Source: Coix lacryma-jobi var. lacryma-jobi (taxonomy: Eukaryota > Streptophyta > Magnoliopsida > Poales > Poaceae). Taken from it: DNA of 64,000 nucleotides. The stretch covers positions 25,739,000-25,802,999 of the forward strand of contig CM019828.1 in assembly GCA_009763385.1 (NCBI GenBank). The letters are read 5' to 3'. The notes beneath the pieces were generated by a model. It made no database searches, had not been told where the DNA came from, and saw only the letters and a list, made by a program, of their open reading frames with translations. Numbering within the stretch: position 1 is the stretch's first letter; the number at the start of each line of letters is the position of its first letter. Made by a program: the position numbers and the translations under genes. Shown one piece after another: positions 23,902-33,578 of this stretch.

Positions 23902-25605
23902 ATTGACCCAATCAACATCTTGTAATGCTTCTTCAATCTTGGTTGGCTCGATGGATGATACAAAAGAGTAATGTTCACAAAATGAAGCCAATCTTGATCT
24001 AGTTTGCACACCACTCTGAATTCCACCAATGATTTGATCTAATGGATGATCTCTTGCAACATTGGTTGGTTGGAGCACTTGGACTTGCTTGCTTGTACTT
24101 GCTTGATCATTTGGTTGAGATGAACTAGCCACTTGTTGATCTTGCAATTGAGAACCACTAGCTTGCACAATTGGAGAAGTGAGCACTTGATCTTTGTCAT
24201 CTTCAACATCAATCACTTCCCTAGGCCGAATATGACCAATGTCCATACTCTTCAATGCATTTTCCAATTGAGTTCCTCTCACATCATCTAGATTGTCTTC
24301 TTCATCTTGAGAGCCATTTGTTTCATCAAATTCAACATCATGCACTTCCTCAAGAGTACCACTAGCCAAGTTCCATACTCTGTATGCTTTGCTTGTAGTG
24401 GAGTAACCAAGTAAGAAGCCTTCATCACATTTCTTCTCAAACTTGCTCAATCTAGTGCCTTTCTTCAAGATATAGCATTTGCAACCAAAGACTCTAAAGT
24501 ATGCAATGTTGGGCTTTCTTCCATTCAGCTCATAGGGAGTCTTCTCCATCATGGGATGACAATAGAGGCGGTTGCTACAATAGCAAGCCGTGTTGATAGC
24601 TTCGGCCCAAAATGAATGACTCACATTGTACTCACTAAGCATAGACCTTGCCATATCAATGAGAGTTCTATTCTTCCTTTCAACAAGACCATTTGATTGT
24701 GGAGTGTACTTGGCCGAGAATTGATGTCTAATTCCAAATTCATCACATAACTCATCAACTCTTGTGTTTCTAAACTCACTACCATTGTCACTTCTTACTT
24801 TCTTGATGGTTGTTTCAAACTCATTGTGACACCTCTTGACAAAAGATTTGAATGTAACAAATGTATCACTTTTGTCACTTAGAAAGAACACCCATGTATA
24901 TCTTGTAAAATCATCCACTATCACAAAGCCATATTTGTTTCCACCAATACTAGTGTATGTTGTTGGTCCAAATAGATCCATGTGCAATAACTCAAATGCT
25001 TTGCTAGTGCTCATCATGCTCTTTTTAGGGTGAGTATTTTCAACTTGCTTTCCAGCTTGACAAGAGCTACAAAGTTTGTCCTTCTCAAACACCACATCTT
25101 TCAAGCCTCTAACTAGATCTTGCTTAATCAATCTATTCAATTGTTTCATGCCAACATGACCAAGTCTTCTATGCCACAACCAACCCATGCTAGATTTGGT
25201 GAACAAACAAGTTGACAATTGAGCTTCACTAGCATTGAAATCAACCAAGTGTAGATTCTCATATCTAAAGCCTTTAAAGATCAAATTTGAGCCATCTACA
25301 CTTATGATCTCTTCATCATCAACCCCAAATATGCATTTGTATCCAAGATCACACAATTGAGCCACAGATAGCAAATTGAAGTTCAAGCTCTCTACTAGCA
25401 ATACATTGGATATGCTCATGTCATTTGATATAGCAATCTTACCAAGCCCCTTGACCTTGCCTTTGCCATTATCACCAAATGTAATACTATCAATCCCATT
25501 GTCATCATTCTTGTTGATTGAATTGAACATTCTTGCATCTCTGGTCATGTGTTGAGTGCACCCACTATCAAGCACCCAATGCCTTCCTCCGGCTTTATAA
25601 TTGAC
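23902..25605 (-). pseudogene. Element A pol, N-terminal part: protease and integrase
   Basis: The frame opens right after an acceptor-like TTTTCTTGTAG. It holds the retropepsin motif VLDSGCTQHMT, the pre-integrase zinc motif (WLWHRRLGHVGM...CSSCQAGKQ) and an integrase core with the three acidic sites LLHMDLFGP, RSDNGSEFRN and GLVERKNRTL. It continues through the integrase tail and linker up to the insertion of B, inside the conserved DWVNA... block that leads into the reverse transcriptase. The rest is at 12233-10768. No stop is seen before the insertion. The open frame runs on into the B LTR to 23680, which is an artefact. Confidence 0.93.
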
Positions 25606-25620
25606 CTACAAGAAAAGATC
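25606..25620 (-). promoter_or_regulatory. Splice-acceptor-like site at the gag/pol boundary of A
   Basis: Minus-strand GATCTTTTCTTGTAG is followed by GTC, which is in phase 0 with pol. The gag stop TGA begins just upstream. As in B, a TAG at the acceptor closes the pol frame upstream. Confidence 0.45.
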
Positions 25621-27643
25621 AATTCTTCTTAGGTACCCAAACTTGCTTGGATCCTCCAAGGTTAGTTACTAAGCTCTTGGGCACCCAAATTGCATTCTTC
25701 TTTGGGCCAATAATGGGAGCACCAATAAACTTAGCCTTTACACCATTCACACTCTTGGTAAGCAAATAACAAGAATCAAATTGAATTGAGGATACATTAG
25801 CATTTTTTATTTTTGTTCTTGCAATATTGCTCTGTATGCTCGGATTGCTTGCATTTCTTGCAAAACCGACCATTGCTTCTCACAAAACTAGTCTTGTGAG
25901 TCACAAAGGCCGCCTTGCCATTCTTGGGGGTATAGCCCAATCCCTCTTTGTTAAGAGAGAACCGTTGGCTACCCAAGCACTTAAGCAAGCGGGCATCTCC
26001 ACCATAGGCATTGCCTAAGGCACGAGTGAGCTCATTGACCTCCCTTTTTAAGGTCTCATTCTCCACCATTAGTGAGGATCCACAGGTGAAACCATCACTC
26101 ATAGTAGAAGTAGTAGTGGATGAGCTACATGAGGGGTTAGTGGGAGCAACAACAATAGGAGTATAAAAAGATTCATCAAGAATATCACAAGTTACTCCTA
26201 TGTTACATGTTGGAACAATGTCCTCAACCTTGACTTGATCAAGGAGGGAGGAGTGAGCTTTTTCAAGCTTGGTGTGAGCCTTGCCAAGCTTCTCATGGGC
26301 TACCTCTAGCCTCTCATGAGTAGACTTGAGCTCATCAAGGGTTTGTTCAAGAGCACTAAGCTTCTTGCGCAAATCCTTGCACTCCATCCTCTTCATCTCA
26401 AAGCAAGTGTGAGCTTGCTCTAACATGTCCATGAGGTCCTCCTTTGAGTCCTCCTCATCCTCATCACTCTCACTATCACTCTCATCATCGGATTGTACCT
26501 TAGTCGGCCTAGCCATGAAGCATGATGAAGTGTCAAATAGAGAAGGCTTGTTGTTGATTGCAATGCTTGCAAGTGCCTTCTTCTTGGTGCTCTTCTTGTT
26601 ATCATCATCACTTGAGTCTTCACTATCGGATTATGCATCACTATCCCATGTAACAACATATGAGCCACCTTTTTTCTTCTTGAAGCTCATTTTCTTCTCT
26701 TTCTTCTCCTTCTTCTCTTTCTTCTTCTCATCTTCATCATTGTCACTATTGTAGGGACAATCCGCTACAATGTGATCCTTGCTCTTGCATTTGTAGCATC
26801 TTCTCACATAGTCTTTGTTCTTGTTGTAATCTCTTCTCTTCCTTGCACCATAACCCTTCTTCTTCATGAACTTGCCAAATTTGTGCACAAAGAGAGTTAA
26901 GGCTTCATCATCAATGTCACTAGCTTCTTCATTGTCACTTGATTCTTCCTTCTTGGACTTGCCCTTGCTCTTAGATGAGGTGGCTTTGAATGCCACACTT
27001 TTCTTCTTCTTGTCCTCTTCCTTGACCACTTCTTCACTATCTTCATTGTATTGATCCTCGGTCATGACATCACCAAGCACCTCATTTGGAGTCACATTCT
27101 TCAATCCTCCTCTAAATATGATGGAGCGAAGTGTCTTAAACCTCTTGGGCAAGCAACTCAAGAATCGGTGAGTAAAGTATTCATCTTGTACCTTTTCTCC
27201 CAAGGACTTGAGATCATTGATGATGACTTGCAATCTATAGATCATTTCTGGAATTGATTCATCATCCTTCATCTTGAAGTTGGTGAGCTTGTCCTTGAGC
27301 ATGTACAACTTGGCACTTTTTACCGTTGAAGTGCCCTCATATGTTTCTTCTAATCTTTTCCACACCTCACTTGCATTGTCAAGATCTTTGATTTGCTCGA
27401 ACACCTTTGGATCAATGGCATTGTATATGGCGTTGAGCGCCATTGTGTTGCATTGCTTGTTGATGGAGTCTTTTGGTGTTGGATTGGTTTGATCAAGAAT
27501 CACAAACTCATTTTCAACCACATCCCACACCTTGTCATTGATTGAACCCAAATACATCTTCATCTTTCTCTTCCAATAATCAAAAGATGTGCCATCAAAG
27601 AATGGTGGTTGCCCCCAACATGGTTGAACACAATTTCAGCCAT
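25619..27643 (-). pseudogene. Element A gag
   Basis: It starts at an ATG 61 bp inside the 5' LTR edge. A one-base slip lies near 27620, before the FFDGTSFDYWKRKMKMYL block. Residues such as WKRLEETYEGTSTVKSAK and LTNFKMKDDESIPEMIYRL identify the UBN2-type copia gag. The zinc knuckle CYKCKSKDHIVADC is near 26790. An in-frame TAA at 26633-26631 and a second slip near 25800 break it. A coiled-coil (LEVAHEKLGKAHTKLEKAHS) and a second cysteine cluster (CKKCKQSEHTEQYC) follow. It ends VWVPKKN with TGA just before the acceptor-like site. Confidence 0.9.
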
Positions 27644-27687
27644 TTTTAACACCGAAGGTTGTTAATCCTTATTGCAAATGGTGACCA

Positions 27688-27700
27688 CGGCTCCGATACC
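27688..27700 (-). other. Primer binding site of element A
   Basis: Minus-strand TGGTATCGGAGCC lies three bases from the 5' LTR. It matches the initiator Met tRNA complement with one change (CAG to CGG). Confidence 0.88.
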
Positions 27701-28577
27701 ACTTGAAAGGTCCTAAATGGCTAGAGGGGGGTGAATAGCCTAATAAAAATTCTACAAAACACTTAGAGCAACTAGTTAGACAATTACAAAGCGAAGCTTT
27801 TTGCTCTAGCTCTACTAAGTGTTGCAAGCCACCTATCCAACAATTTTAGTAACCTATCACTATGGCACACAAAATATATGTCACTACTCTCTAAAGCAAT
27901 GAGCTAGCAAGAAATAATTACTTCTAATTAGAGAGCTACTTCTAGCAACAAATATCTCTACACAAGTGATAAAGAAAGTAATGCAAGGATAAAGAGATAT
28001 ACCGACGCCGGCAAGAGATAATCAATCACAATAAGAATACCAAGAAACTTTGGGAGAAGTCCAAAGAGGAAAGAGACACAAAGATTTTCTCCCGAGGTTC
28101 ACGTGCTTGCCGGCACGCTACTCCCCGTTGTGTCGACCAACCACTTGGTGGTTCGGCGGCTAATAGGTGTTTCACAAACCTAGCTCAACAAATGAGCGCC
28201 GCAAGAACCAACCCACAAATGGAGGTAACTCAAAGACACGCGCAATCCACTAGAGTTACCTTTTGGCTCTTCACCGGGGAAGGCACAATACCCCTCACAA
28301 ATCACCGAGAGATGACCACGAACAATCACCACTCGTGCCAAAGCTCCTCCGCTGCTCCAAGCCGTCTAGGTGGTGGCAACCACCAAGAGTAAAGAGAATA
28401 TCCGCAACAACAACAATCCCCAAGTGCCACTAGATGCAAACTCACAAGCAAATGCACTTGGATCCACTCGATCTCACTTAGATTCACGCTATCAAGCAAG
28501 GAGATGAGTGGGAGGGAGTATGTCTAGCTCAAGAGGTTGGAGAGACAAGAGAGGACTCCCCACAGCCGGCCACAACC

Positions 28578-28585
28578 TATTTATA
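28578..28585 (-). promoter_or_regulatory. Candidate TATA box of element A, proximal to the palindrome array
   Basis: Minus-strand TATAAATA, in the context CTCCATATAAATAGG, lies about 60 bp downstream (in transcription sense) of the last CGGTACTACCG. The same box is at 8658-8651 in the other LTR. If used, U3 would be about 1.1 kb. Confidence 0.5.
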
Positions 28586-28639
28586 TGGAGAGGTGAAGAC
28601 AACAAGTCGTTCTCCCCTTTTCCCGAGCTTCCACGCCTA

Positions 28640-28990
28640 CAGTCGGTACTACCGACGCAAGGGCCGGTACTACCGGCGGTCCAAAATGACCGTTAGGGAC
28701 GCTTCCTAACACAATCGGTAGTAGGGTCGGTACTACCGGCCCCGGTACTACCGAACTTATAGCGGTACTACTGGTAGGCCAAATCTAGATCTACACAGAA
28801 CGCTCCCAAACTTCCTCCAAACCTCGGTACCACCGACCCCTAAGGTCGGTACTACCGTGTCCCGGTACTACCGGCCTTATGGCGGTACTACCGGTAGGCC
28901 AAACCGTCTCCCGAACAGAGAGTTTGCGCGCTGTGCACAAGGATCGGTAGTAGGGTCGGTACTACCGGCCTTATGGCGGTACTACCGACT
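28640..28990. repeat. CGGTACTACCG palindrome array in the A LTR (right copy)
   Basis: Core copies start at 28645, 28666, 28729, 28744, 28764, 28826, 28848, 28864, 28884, 28958 and 28978, with inverted degenerate copies at 28717 and 28946. The copy at 28744 is missing from the other LTR. Spacing in the 28826-28884 group is 22, 16 and 20 bp. Confidence 0.9.
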
Positions 28991-29473
28991 TCAGCATCCT
29001 GAACTTCTCGCTAAAACGACCATAACTCTTAGCTCCGAACTCCGATTTCGATGATCTTGGACATTTTGGAAAGCTTATTCAGAGGGCTATACAACCCACA
29101 TGAATACAAGATCCAAAGCACAAAGGATTAGAACAGATTTCCAATCCAGGATCCATCGCTTCTCTTTTCAAACCAAAGATTTCTCCGAAAACTTCTCCGA
29201 GTCGATCCAATTCAACTCCACCACCTTCTACTTTGCAAATGTGCTAACACCAACAAGTGTACATCATCATGTGCATGTGTGTTAGCATTTTCACAATCAT
29301 TTTCAAAGGATTAGAGGTTAGCACACTAGGTCCTAATGCATATGCATGTATGAATTCACCTAGTGGCACTTGATAACCGCAATCACGGAGATAGTCCCCT
29401 CTTAATAGTACGACTATCTATCCTAAACACACTCACACCCTCTATGGTGTCTTGAGTGCCAAAACAAAATCCC

Positions 29474-29481
29474 TATTTATA
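29474..29481 (-). promoter_or_regulatory. Second candidate TATA box of element A
   Basis: Minus-strand TATAAATA in GGTATAAATAGGG, about 210 bp from the LTR outer edge. If this is the true box, the palindrome array would be transcribed in the 5' leader rather than lie upstream of the promoter. Confidence 0.4.
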
Positions 29482-29717
29482 CCTCTGCCTTGATCTACAT
29501 AGGGTTTTGCTTTTCTCTTCTTCTCTTTCCAAATGTGGAACACTTGATCCATCTTTTGGTCACCACCACCAATACCATGATAATCATCTAGCTCCCGCAC
29601 TTGGTGTGTACCAACCTAGCTCATAAACACTTCATGACAAAGGTTAGTACTCTAGGTGACATCAATTATCCAAAACCAAACAAGGACTTTCAACTTCTTC
29701 TGTCTCTTAATCTTTAG

Positions 29718-30685
29718 GAGCAGGTTGATACTCAGAATGTTGATTTTGAAATACTCCCTCTTCCTGACACCGATCAAGAGCTTTCTCAACCAGGTATAAC
29801 ATTAGCCGATGATCTTATTTTCAAATAAGTAACCTTGAAACTTGATGAAGATCTTTTCCAGATGTTCTCCCTGAGTCTTCATTGGCTGTTCCTGAACTTC
29901 AAATTATCCCATCTGACTAGGTACCTCAAATAACACTCCTCTCCTTTTAACAATTCCTGTCCATGATTATTCATACATTTGAATGTATAGGAACAAGGGC
30001 AATCCTCTTCTCCTGCCATCCCTTTTGATTTGAAAGACTACATGGATGAAGAACAAATCGCTGTACCAGAATCTCCTAGGAAACCATCTGAAGAGACCAA
30101 GGCTCGGCTCCAACTGTTACTCCCTCTTTGGAGGTTAATATAGCCGATCTGGTACATGATGCAAAAGGAATCAGAAACATCTTTGTCTTGATCAAAGATG
30201 ATATACCAAATGATCTTAACAAAGCTCTAGTTCCTGTTGCCCATATGGAGTTCCTTTGGTCAGAATTCATAGAAGTCAAGACTAAGCTCATGGGACATGA
30301 AGCCCAGGCTTTTCTTCCCAACGAGGAGCAACAATGTATCTCTGATATGGTGTCTATGAAGGATGAAATAGATCAATTGAACAATAACTCCACCGTTCTT
30401 ATTAGTGATCTATCTTCCCTGGAGTCTGAAAGGGATCAACTGACAGAAAAACTTCGGGTCATCAATGAACAGATTGAATTGAAGGAAAGAACCCTGGCCG
30501 AAATCCCAAACATGCTCCAAGACAAGAAGAAAAAGATGACATCTCTTCGCAATGATCTTCAAAATATCAAAAACAAGAAGAAACCAATTCCAGGCTCATG
30601 TGAAGAAGATCAAAAGAGGATAGCCAAAATAGATGCCATCCGTTTGAATGCCTTGAATGCGCTAAGATCTGTACTGAACATGTAA
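29718..30685 (+). pseudogene. Antisense gene of F, last exons
   Basis: Continuing past element A, an acceptor TTTAG precedes an exon at 29718-29793 (acidic, VDTQNVDFEILPLPDTDQ), which ends before GTATAA. A short exon at 29862-29920 follows TTTTCCAG and ends at a TAG stop beside a GT donor. The last exon starts at 29991 after GAATGTATAG and has one frame slip near 30120. From 30128 it stays open to 30685 and is helical and coiled-coil-like, with LTEKLRVINEQIELKERTLAE and a lysine cluster KKKKMTS. A coiled C-terminal region after a mobile domain is plausible for this gene type, but I cannot name a function. Exon borders are inferred from GT/AG signals and frame. Confidence 0.55.
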
Positions 30686-30925
30686 CTTTTGTTGTATTTA
30701 ATCTTTAACTCTTGATCCTTCTTTGCAATACTACATTATCCATCACTCGTTTGCTGATATTTGATGCCCTATCAGCTATCCTTAGCCGACATCATCTAAA
30801 CGATTCATCTTTCATCGTTTAACCGATTAGTATCAAACGGCTTTCGCGTCCATTAGTCGATTTGCCTTAGGATCTGGATCTAAGGGTTCTCTTGACCCGA
30901 CGCCTTCTCACCTTCTTATTTTACT

Positions 30926-30933
30926 TATAAATA
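30926..30933 (+). promoter_or_regulatory. TATA box of the second antisense gene
   Basis: TATAAATA lies 115 bp before the ATG at 31041, in an otherwise unassigned 355-bp gap after the first antisense gene. The gap also carries several CCGAT/CGGCT-type motifs. Confidence 0.6.
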
Positions 30934-31040
30934 TGAAACGTCGGTTTCCCGAACATACCACACATTCATCACTTTGCTCCTCGGCTCTTGCTCTCCTCAA
31001 CCGCCGACTACTCCTCTTCTTTAAACAGTAACCAAGGCCA

Positions 31041-31975
31041 ATGGCGGATGATCGTGGCAAGCGCCCTGCCGAGGAGTCAGAGTCTGTTGATGGCCCTTCG
31101 GCGATCCGCCGTCATGTGCTCGGGTAATAATCCTTTTCTCGATCATCCTTTTGATGCTCAAAAACTTCTTCTTTACTCAAGGAAAACCCTAACCTTTTTT
31201 GTAGTCCCTTTCCTCTGGCGGACGGCCAAGGTCCTAGCCGGCCTCCAATGGGTCACGGACTGGCGCTGGACGAAGATGCTTGGGCCTTTATCCGGGGCTA
31301 CTCCAACACCCGGCGTCTCCTAGAGGAAGAATGCCGCCGAGCCGCCCGCACCGAGGAAGAGCGAGAAATCCTCCGCACTCGCCTCAATAGCACTTTGGAG
31401 CACCTAGAGGCCTCCGACGCCAGGGTCGCTGGTACCACATTCCCGTACCTTTTGATTCATTATCCTCGATTTGAATCAATTCTCTTTTGCTTATTGATCT
31501 TTAGTAATTGCTCATTTGAATATTTAGCCAATTCATTCTTATACTTGATTAAATCGGCTATCTTTTAACCTCAATCCCTTTCTGCTCGAATGTAGAACTT
31601 CAACACCAGCTCGACTGGCTTCCAGGGCTAGCCACGACAATCGCCGATTTTGTGAACGCACGAGGAGTGACATTGAAGGCGCGCCTTGAGGACGTCGGGG
31701 CGCGCATCAGGGAGTTGGCCCTCCATGCCATCTGTCACAGCGCCACCTTCGCCCTGGCCAGAGCAGAGCTCAGCGGTGCTGAGATCTCTGGGGAAGATTC
31801 TCCCTCCTTCATTGGCACCAGAATGAGGGAAGACTTCAGGGAGCTGGTGGAGGAGTTCGAGCCTCTAGGGCTTGCCGTGGCGGAGGTGTCGCACCTGGAG
31901 GATCTCTTGAACAAGCTCCACTTAGATTCACTTTGTTTTCAAATGTCCTCTGTAAATTTGGTCTCTTGTGTGTGA
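31041..31975 (+). CDS. Second antisense gene of F: three exons, apparently intact, hydrophilic protein of 229 residues
   Basis: Exons are 31041-31123, 31205-31431 and 31596-31975. Both introns have GT and AG borders, and the phases join exactly (83 and 310 coding bases before each junction), giving one open frame to the TGA. The start MADDRGKRPAEESES is nuclear-localisation-like. Residues about 60-110 are strongly charged and helical (RRLLEEECRRAARTEEERE). The C-terminal half has ARLEDVGARIRELALHAICH. Codon GC is high compared with the AT-rich surroundings. It runs opposite to gag and protease and has its own TATA box. I do not recognise the family; such coiled proteins are seen as extra antisense ORFs in large grass gypsy elements, by memory. 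Its last part is duplicated downstream. Confidence 0.6.
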
Positions 31976-32165
31976 ACAATCTGAACATCTACAAGTCTGT
32001 CCCTGCATCGTCAGGCTCAACGTGGCGGAGGTGTCGCACCTGGAGGATCTCTTGAACAAGCTCCACTTAGATTCGCTTTGTTTTCAAATGTCCTCTGTAA
32101 ATTTGGTCTCTTGTGTGTGAACAATCTGAACATCTACAAGTCTGTCCCTGCATCGTCAGGCTCAA
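31876..32165 (+). repeat. 145-bp tandem duplication at the end of the second antisense gene
   Basis: The unit starting CGTGGCGGAG at 31876 repeats from 32021 with a single visible substitution (TTCACTTTG to TTCGCTTTG). It copies the last 100 bp of coding sequence, the stop codon and 45 bp beyond. The second copy follows the stop, so the protein is unaffected. Confidence 0.92.
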
Positions 32166-32412
32166 ATAAATTTGCTAAATTTTTTTGACTGATATCTTCT
32201 ATGCTGTTATTGAGTTTCCAAAACTTTTCCTTTGATTTATTTCTTCATTGAATGTTCTAAAGGCGATACTTCCTTAGTATCGGCTATTGCTTAATTACTT
32301 AAAGACGATACGCACATATCGGCTATTTTGTTCTAAAGGCGATACACTGATTTCGGCTATACAATAGGATCAAACCTTCCTTGGCCGATTCAAAACTTCT
32401 GTCTATCCTGCT
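32166..32412. other. Non-coding junction of F between antisense genes and protease
   Basis: No ORF of interest. GGCGAT or GACGAT followed by ATCGGCT or TTCGGCT alternate here at about 32264-32285, 32304-32324 and 32339-32358, a dense patch of the element-wide AGCCGAT motif. Confidence 0.6.
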
Positions 32413-33573
32413 TTAATCTTTCATTGACTGGACACATCTTTTAAAAGCCGACTGGTTGGATCGGCTGTTGGCTATCCTCACACATCTTGATGAAACCTCC
32501 TTCGTGAATCTTTCCAGAGAAGCATTCCACATTGTCAAAGTTCCAATCATTAGGATCTGAGTAGGCAATACTAACAGTTGAATCGGCTTGTACCACTTCC
32601 ACAATGTCTTTGATCCACTAGATTATATTTTGATGCGTGGTAGATGGAACACAACAGTTGGCATGAATCCAATCCCTTCCAAGAAGCACACTGTATGACC
32701 CTTTTGCATCGACTATGAAGAAAGTAGTCGGCAAACTCTTGCTGCCAACTGTTAGCTCGACACACACAACACCTTTTGTGGCCGATACGTTGCAAGCAAA
32801 GTCAGTTAACCTCATATCGGTTTGAGTTAAATCTTCTGTAGTCTTTCCAAGCTTTCTAAAGGTAGCGTAAGGCATCAAGTTCACAGCTGCACCTCCATCA
32901 ACTAACATTCTGCTCAGAGGCCTTCCATCGACAAACCCTTTCAAATATAAAGCTTTTAGATGGGAATGTTTCTCATGCCTTTGAAATGTGGCTCCTTCTG
33001 CTAGATAGATTCCATTGAGCAATTGTTTCTTCATCATCAGATTCTTCTTCATGATCAGAAGATCTAAACTCAGCAGGTAGTATGAACAAAGCCAATATAT
33101 TAGCCGATGATTCTCCCTTATCATCGGCTATTAGTTTCACCTGCCAGACTTTGGGTCTCTTCTTATGATCCTCATCGTTTCTTAATCTCTGAACCCGTCG
33201 TTTCTGGCTTCTAGTCAGACCTCCAAGACACCATTGTCCTTCTTGCCAAGGATGATCTTGATCGGCTAACTTTACTGCAAGCTGAATGTGAACACTTTCA
33301 TTTTTTATGCGCTGATTTGTTCTTTCAAAACTTAATCTTTCATGTACAGATCGGTGGTTGTCTCTTGACTGCCTATACTCCCAATATTGTTCACTGCATT
33401 CTGGGCAATTACGAAGAGTAGGAAGCTTTAAGCCTTCATTCCAACAATGTCTGAAGAAAGGACAATCCCAATGATTCTTCTCTTCATCTCTGATATGTTT
33501 TTCTTCTTCTCGAGATCTTCTGTACTCCTCTTCAAGGCACTCTTGATATTCTTGTTCATCTCTTTCTCTTTGC
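32413..33573 (-). pseudogene. Element F gag C-terminus and protease
   Basis: Beginning at the edge of element E, the frame 33573-32973 has a charged coiled start and the conserved cysteine block CPFFRHCWNEGLKLP...CPEC, then QWCLGGLTRSQKRRVQRLR, all typical of grass Tat-like gag/protease polyproteins. Protease is in 33124-32618: KALYLKGFVDGRPLSRML, then the active-site stretch LVDGGAAVNLMPY (DGG in place of the usual DTG or DSG, as is common in this group) and VLLGRDWIHAN. A stop after THQNII near 32620 ends this frame, but protease-tail sequence continues to about 32413. A frame change near 33000-33050 also splits it. No reverse transcriptase follows; the antisense genes begin instead. Confidence 0.82.
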
Positions 33574-33578
33574 ATTAG

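Larger units (their letters stand above)
7761..29692 (-). mobile_element. Element A: Ty1/copia (SIRE/Maximus-like) retrotransposon, inserted in F and itself interrupted by B
   Basis: Two LTRs of 1990 and 1989 bp begin TGAAAG and end CTTTCA. They are flanked by a perfect 5-bp TSD ACTTC (7756-7760 and 29693-29697). An initiator-Met-type primer site borders the right LTR and a purine tract borders the left one, so the element reads right to left. Gag, protease, integrase, reverse transcriptase and RNase H follow in copia order (integrase before RT). It sits in an intron of the antisense gene of F. Element B splits its pol. Broken by stops and frame slips, so now non-coding. Confidence 0.95.
27704..29692 (-). 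repeat. 5' LTR of element A
   Basis: This copy would drive minus-strand transcription. It holds the palindrome array at 28640-28990 and two candidate TATA boxes. The primer site follows its inner edge. Confidence 0.95.
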
